From Kribbella rubisoli (GTDB lineage: Bacteria; Actinomycetota; Actinomycetes; Propionibacteriales; Kribbellaceae), in the NCBI RefSeq assembly GCF_004217145.1, contig NZ_SHKR01000012.1, forward strand, positions 930,001 through 994,000: DNA of 64,000 bases. The letters are read 5' to 3'. A model generated the notes under the pieces. It saw only the letters and a program-made list of their open reading frames with translations, searched no databases and was not told where the DNA came from. Below, in pieces: positions 60,392-64,000 of the stretch. Numbering within the stretch: the first letter of the stretch is position 1; each line of letters opens with the position of its first letter. The position numbers and the translations under genes were made by a program.

Positions 60392-61297
60392 TCAGAGCAG
60401 CGTGGATGCGGCGCGGCTGTAGGCGTCGTGCATCGGCCTGCCTCCGATGGATAGGTGCCAGGATGCCGTCTGGGTTGCTAGAGCAAACAGCCAAGCTCGC
60501 GTCCGCTGTCGTTCGAGCCCGAGCCGATCCGCCAACGGGTCGACCCGTCTGGTCGTGGCGAGCGAGTGCATATCGTGCTGAAGGAACATCGCGACGTCGA
60601 AGGACGGGTCGCCGATCGTCGATGACGGATCGATGGCGAGCCAGCCTCTTTCCGACAGGAGAACGTTTCGCCGATGGAAGTCGCCGTGGAGCATGACCTT
60701 ACGAGTCGCCGATGTCGGCAATGAGGTGAACAGCTCGGCTGCTTCGCGGAGCGGCCCTGGATCAACGACATCACCAAACTGGTCGGCCCGGGCTTCCAGG
60801 ACCTGCGCGCGCTGGCTGGCGGCCTCGGCCAGCGGCTGACCACCGGAAGCTGGAACCCTGGCCGCCCACAAGTTCGAAAGTACCTCGACCGCGATGTCGT
60901 CCGCCTCCTCCGGAGGCAGATCCGCCGCGTCGACCCCTGGGACGCAGCACTCCATCAAGGTGGCCCGGATCGTCGGGTCGTGGGCGAACAGCCTTACAGC
61001 ACCGCGGCCTGCCCATGCCCGCAGAGCGGTGACGTGATCGTGGTGAACCGGCAGCGGAACAGTGATCTGAAGTACAGCAACCTCACCGCTACTCCGTTTC
61101 ACCGGCGCCGTCCAGCTCGAATCGCCACCCGGTTCGAACGCGGGCATCAACGTCAGATCCCACTGGGTTACACACTTCGCGATCAGCCCAGGCAGTTCCT
61201 TCAGCCAGGCCGCGCCGCCGGAGTGATACGACCGAATCCGATCCGCCAGCGACGCCGGCACGATGCTCCCGAGGTCCCCAAGCCTGCCGTCGCTCAC
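60392..61297 (-). CDS. APH(6)/hydroxyurea-type small-molecule phosphotransferase
   Basis: This is a 301-residue kinase-like protein. VMLHGDFHRRNVLLSERGW is the catalytic loop and AIDPSSTIGDPSFDVAMFL the Mg-binding loop of the APH(6) family, which includes streptomycin 6-kinase and hydroxyurea phosphotransferase. Proteins of this type are common in actinomycete chromosomes and need not confer resistance. The start is GTG 61297, with GGAAGG seven bases upstream. It is unrelated in theme to the sugar genes and is the last gene on the minus strand. Confidence 0.82.
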   Translation of the reverse strand: MSDGRLGDLGSIVPASLADRIRSYHSGGAAWLKELPGLIAKCVTQWDLTLMPAFEPGGDSSWTAPVKRSSGEVAVLQITVPLPVHHDHVTALRAWAGRGAVRLFAHDPTIRATLMECCVPGVDAADLPPEEADDIAVEVLSNLWAARVPASGGQPLAEAASQRAQVLEARADQFGDVVDPGPLREAAELFTSLPTSATRKVMLHGDFHRRNVLLSERGWLAIDPSSTIGDPSFDVAMFLQHDMHSLATTRRVDPLADRLGLERQRTRAWLFALATQTASWHLSIGGRPMHDAYSRAASTLL

Positions 61298-61435
61298 GTC
61301 GACGCCTTCCGAGTTATGTGGGTGTGGACCGCCCACCGGGTCGAACACCCTACAAACCAAACTGCGAGCACCGCCATCCAATTGGCGTCCGCCGAGGCCC
61401 TGTGATTTGAGCAGCGCGAGCCGCTGGGGCCATGG

Positions 61436-61573
61436 GTGAACGTAGGTGCCGTACTGATCGCTCTGCTGTCCTTGGCGGTCGGAGTCGGTTTGATCCGACG
61501 GCAGCGTCGGGCACAGGTTGCCGACGCGCCGCCGGAGTCGCGGGTAGCCGAGCCGAGCGGCGTGGCTCGTTGA
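61436..61573 (+). CDS. Small single-pass membrane protein (45 residues)
   Basis: GTG 61436 opens a 45-residue frame with one hydrophobic segment (VGAVLIALLSLAVGVGLI, residues 3-20), then a basic stop-transfer stretch (RRQRR) and a Pro/Glu-rich tail. The topology would be N-out, C-in. It lies 19 bases before the apbE gene on the same strand. The ribosome site is weak (GGGG at about eight bases), so translation is not certain. I recognise no family. The rest of the gap 61298-61435 shows no other feature. Confidence 0.5.
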   Translation: MNVGAVLIALLSLAVGVGLIRRQRRAQVADAPPESRVAEPSGVAR

Positions 61574-61592
61574 GCCGTCGTACGGTGGCGGT

Positions 61593-62342
61593 ATGGCGAG
61601 GCGGAGCTGGGTCGAGCAGATCATGGGGCTGCCGATCAGTGTGCTCGCCCGCGGGCGCGACGCCGGCTCGGAGCAGGCGGAGGCGGCGGTGCGGAACGTC
61701 GTCGCAGAGCTGGCCGAGGTCGATCGGGTGTTCTCGCCGTACAAGCCGGACAGCGCGGTGAGTCGGCTGGGCCGTGGCGAGGTGAGCTGGGACGGTGTCG
61801 AGGTGGTGGTGCGGGATGTGGCCGAGCGGTGCGTCGCGGCGCGCGAGCTGACCGGAGGCTTGTTCGACGCAGCGGTGCCTGGCGGCGGCTGGGATCCTTC
61901 GGGACTGGTGAAGGGGTGGGCGGTCGAGAGGGCCGGTGCGTGGTTGCGGAAGGTCGACGGCGTGGACTGGTGCCTCAATGCGGGAGGTGACGTGCTTGTG
62001 GTGTGTCCGAGCGGCGAGCCGTTCACGGTCGGCATCCAGGACCCGCGCGATCCCGGCCGCGTTGTCGCGAGCGTGGCGCGGAGCGCGGGAGCCGTGGCTA
62101 CCAGCGGAACCGCGGCCCGCGGCGCGCACCTCTACGACCCTCGAAACGGCCGCCCCGCGCAGACGCGCTGGTTGTCGGTGTCGGTGACCGGGCCGTCCCT
62201 GGAGTACGCCGATGTACTCGCCACGGCAGCCTTCGTCGCGGGTGACGACTGGCCGGAGGTGGTCGCCGTGCTGCCGGGCTACGAGGGGCTCGGCATTCTT
62301 GCTGATGGCAACTTGTTCACGACCGCCGGGTGGGGTGGATGA
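61593..62342 (+). CDS. apbE: FAD:protein FMN transferase (ApbE family)
   Basis: This is a 249-residue protein, shorter than the ~330 residues of typical ApbE because the N-terminus and some loops are trimmed. VFSPYKPDSAVSRLG, GWDPSGLVKGWAVERA, CLNAGGDVLV and AVATSGTAARGAHLYDPRNG are the ApbE motifs, the last including the TSG...H...DP metal site. ApbE attaches FMN by a phosphoester to a Ser/Thr of a partner flavoprotein. No such partner is in the window. No signal is seen. Its stop overlaps the response-regulator ATG. Confidence 0.87.
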   Translation: MARRSWVEQIMGLPISVLARGRDAGSEQAEAAVRNVVAELAEVDRVFSPYKPDSAVSRLGRGEVSWDGVEVVVRDVAERCVAARELTGGLFDAAVPGGGWDPSGLVKGWAVERAGAWLRKVDGVDWCLNAGGDVLVVCPSGEPFTVGIQDPRDPGRVVASVARSAGAVATSGTAARGAHLYDPRNGRPAQTRWLSVSVTGPSLEYADVLATAAFVAGDDWPEVVAVLPGYEGLGILADGNLFTTAGWGG

Positions 62343-62998
62343 CGACACAGCTGCTGCTGGTCGAGGACGACGACGACCTGGCCGGTCTCCTCGACCGGGT
62401 GCTGACCGATGAGGGGTACATGGTCACGCGGGCGTCAGACGGGCACACCGGCCTGCACCTCGCGCTGACTCACCCGGTGGACGCGATGATCGTCGATCGC
62501 GGCCTGCCGGCCGTCGAGGGCCTCGACCTGATCGCACGGTTGCGCAGTCGCGGTGTCCGGACACCCATCCTGGTGCTGTCGGCACGGAAGAGCACGCAGG
62601 ACCGTGTCGAGGGCCTCGACGCCGGCGCCGAGGACTATTTGACCAAGCCGTTCGAGCTCACCGAGTTGCTGGCCCGTCTGCGGGCGCTGCTCCGCCGGCA
62701 CCTCGATCGTGCTGTCGAGCTCGCGGTGCCGGGTGGTTGGCTGCACATCGCAGGCCGGAGAGTACGGCGTACGGACGGGGAGTCGGTGGAGTTGTCGGAG
62801 CGGGAAGCGGCGCTGCTCGCGCTGCTCGCGGCGCGGCCCGGCGTCGTGTTCAGCCGGGCTGACCTGCTTGACCGGGTCTTCGGCGAGGCAGAGTCGGAAA
62901 CTGTCGTCGACACCTACGTGCACTACTGCCGGCGGAAACTGGGCCGGGGTGTGATCAGTACGGTGCGTGGGCTCGGCTACCGGCTGGGGAGTTCATGA
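62339..62998 (+). CDS. OmpR-family response regulator
   Basis: This is a 219-residue protein. LLLVEDDDDLAGLL is the acidic pocket, DAMIVDRGLP carries the phospho-acceptor Asp53, and AEDYLTKPFELTELLARLRALLRR the Lys switch. The C-terminal winged helix (VELSEREAALLALLAARPGVVFSR, YVHYCRRKLG) binds DNA. ATG 62339 overlaps the apbE stop; the histidine kinase overlaps its own stop, so apbE, regulator and kinase form one unit. Confidence 0.9.
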   Translation: MTTQLLLVEDDDDLAGLLDRVLTDEGYMVTRASDGHTGLHLALTHPVDAMIVDRGLPAVEGLDLIARLRSRGVRTPILVLSARKSTQDRVEGLDAGAEDYLTKPFELTELLARLRALLRRHLDRAVELAVPGGWLHIAGRRVRRTDGESVELSEREAALLALLAARPGVVFSRADLLDRVFGEAESETVVDTYVHYCRRKLGRGVISTVRGLGYRLGSS

Positions 62999-64000
62999 GC
63001 GGGCGACCGATCGGTGACGAGGTGCTGGTTCGCCGAGCCGCCCGCGGCGTCGCCGTACAGGCCGCCGGTCTGGTCGCCGCGGCAATGCTCGTGCTGATCG
63101 CCTTGGTCACGCTGGTCGTGGTGCGCGGCCAGGCAGGTGCTGCTGATGACTTACTGCGGTCAGCGGTGGCTACGGCCGATGACGTCGGCGATCCGCCCGC
63201 AGGCACCTGGTTGGTGATGGCGGGTTCATCCGGGACGACCACGACAGCGGGTCTTCCGGACGACCTGCTCCCGGAGCTCGCGGCTCTGCGGGGCCGGGCG
63301 ACCGACCAGGTTCAGTTGCTGACCGTCGAGAATGACGAAGGCGAGTTCCGCGTCGCCAGCGGGTTGTCGAAGGGCCGGCCGGTGCAGGCTGTGCTGGATT
63401 TGGCGGCCGCGCACCGGGAGCGGGCCCGTTTGCTGCAGGCCATGGGGTTCGCGGCGGCCTTGGGGCTCGTGCTGGCCGGTTTGCTGGGAGTTCTGATCGG
63501 GCGGCGCGCAGTCCGTCCGCTTGCTGAGGCCCTCACGCTGCAGCGGGCGTTCGTGGCCGACGCCGGGCATGAGCTGCGGACACCGCTGACGTTGCTGAGT
63601 ACCCGGGCACAAGTGCTCGAGCGGGCGTTGCGTCGCAGCGGTGCGGGCCCCGACATCCTCGGTGACGCGGACGGTGTGGTCGACGACACCCGCCGGCTCG
63701 CGGAGGTCGTCGACGATCTGCTTGCCGCGGCTGATCCGCGAGGTTCCGAGAACCATGAGCCGGTCGACCTGGTCAAGGTCGCCGAGGATGTTGCCGCCAG
63801 TGCGGCGGCGCATGCCGGGGAGGCCGGCGTACGGCTGCGGTGGGTCGCGGACGGTGACAAGGCGCTCGCCCTAGGTGCGACGAGTGCGATCCGGCGAGCG
63901 ACGATCGCCCTGGTGGACAACGCGATCGATCACACGCCCCGAGGCGGTGAGGTGCGCCTCGGCGTACGGCGGCACCGCGGTGACGTGATTCTGGCGGTCA
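62995..64000 (+). CDS. Sensor histidine kinase (C-terminus beyond window)
   Basis: ATG 62995 (ATGA overlap) opens a frame still open at base 64000, giving at least 335 residues. Two membrane segments (about 20-43 and 150-170) flank a short 100-residue extracellular sensor. The H-box FVADAGHELRTPLTLL places phospho-His at about 192, and ALVDNAIDHTPRGG is the N-box. The usual HAMP linker is very short. The catalytic G-boxes are cut off. It partners the preceding response regulator. Confidence 0.88.
   Translation, partial: MSGRPIGDEVLVRRAARGVAVQAAGLVAAAMLVLIALVTLVVVRGQAGAADDLLRSAVATADDVGDPPAGTWLVMAGSSGTTTTAGLPDDLLPELAALRGRATDQVQLLTVENDEGEFRVASGLSKGRPVQAVLDLAAAHRERARLLQAMGFAAALGLVLAGLLGVLIGRRAVRPLAEALTLQRAFVADAGHELRTPLTLLSTRAQVLERALRRSGAGPDILGDADGVVDDTRRLAEVVDDLLAAADPRGSENHEPVDLVKVAEDVAASAAAHAGEAGVRLRWVADGDKALALGATSAIRRATIALVDNAIDHTPRGGEVRLGVRRHRGDVILAV

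Noticed and set aside
60392..61297. Calling the APH(6)-type gene an antibiotic-resistance gene
   Set aside because: Family membership alone does not show resistance; chromosomal actinomycete members often have other or unknown substrates.
61432..61761. A 109-residue frame overlapping the start of apbE
   Set aside because: It is Arg/Ser-rich without motif and overlaps the well-supported apbE gene. The frame from 61436 with a clear membrane segment is more credible.
1..64000. Mobile elements, CRISPR arrays, tRNA or rRNA genes
   Set aside because: No transposase or integrase motif, regular repeat-spacer pattern or tRNA-like cloverleaf was noticed. The repeats seen are operators and terminators.

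Overview
The window is high-GC DNA (roughly two-thirds G+C by eye) with dense, tightly overlapping operons, many GTG starts, Tat lipoproteins, FCD-type GntR and LacI regulators, and carbohydrate ABC importers that carry no ATPase of their own. This is the style of a soil actinomycete. Kribbella or a relative is my best guess, but that is an inference from gene style and not a database match. No rRNA, tRNA, CRISPR array, insertion sequence or phage gene was seen.

Almost the whole window (1-60306) is a carbohydrate-utilisation super-locus whose recurring theme is L-fucose. Region 1 (1-14622) holds a Tat-exported GH95-like hydrolase (cut by the window edge), a secreted parallel beta-helix protein resembling GH141, an aldo/keto reductase, a Zn alcohol dehydrogenase, an SDR, an ABC importer, an enolase-superfamily sugar-acid dehydratase, a RhaM-type mutarotase, a lactonase-like amidohydrolase and an FCD GntR regulator. 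Three near-identical operators (core CATACGTATG) tie these genes together, and a diverged copy overlaps the regulator's own start. Region 2 (14706-22686) is a LacI-controlled cluster with an importer, an intracellular GH5 and an exported GH51, probably for arabinose-containing oligosaccharides. Region 3 (22692-36770) has two divergent operons. One encodes L-fuconate dehydratase, an FCD GntR and a GH36 alpha-galactosidase. The other encodes a GH95 alpha-L-fucosidase, an importer, a GH29 alpha-L-fucosidase, a LarA-family nickel racemase/epimerase homologue and a GH43-like enzyme.

Region 4 (36776-49579) has a third FCD GntR, a third enolase-superfamily enzyme, an importer and an unrecognised 440-residue TIM-barrel-like protein. 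Divergent from these is an operon with a hydroxypyruvate-isomerase-like protein, an amidohydrolase, an FAD oxidoreductase and another importer. Region 5 (49584-60306) runs on the minus strand: GH29 fucosidase, importer, a large GH67-N-like protein, an aldo/keto reductase, the fucose mutarotase FucU and a DeoR regulator, with a divergent LacI gene. A second operator family (consensus close to AACTTGTCAGGCAAGTT) occurs at the GntR gene 36776-37456, at 43287 and in front of the GH29 operon, and links regions 4 and 5.

Region 6 (60392-64000) is unrelated: an APH(6)-type kinase, a 45-residue membrane mini-protein, ApbE, and an OmpR-type response regulator with its histidine kinase, which runs off the window end.

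Read as one system, exported enzymes trim fucosylated glycans outside the cell. Six binding-protein importers, probably sharing an ATPase encoded elsewhere, bring in oligosaccharides. Cytoplasmic GH95, GH29, GH36, GH5 and GH43 enzymes finish hydrolysis. L-fucose can then be mutarotated, oxidised to the lactone, hydrolysed, dehydrated by FucD and oxidised again. The last cleavage enzyme, which would give pyruvate and lactate, is not visible here. The LarA homologue in a fucosidase operon is the most unusual partner.
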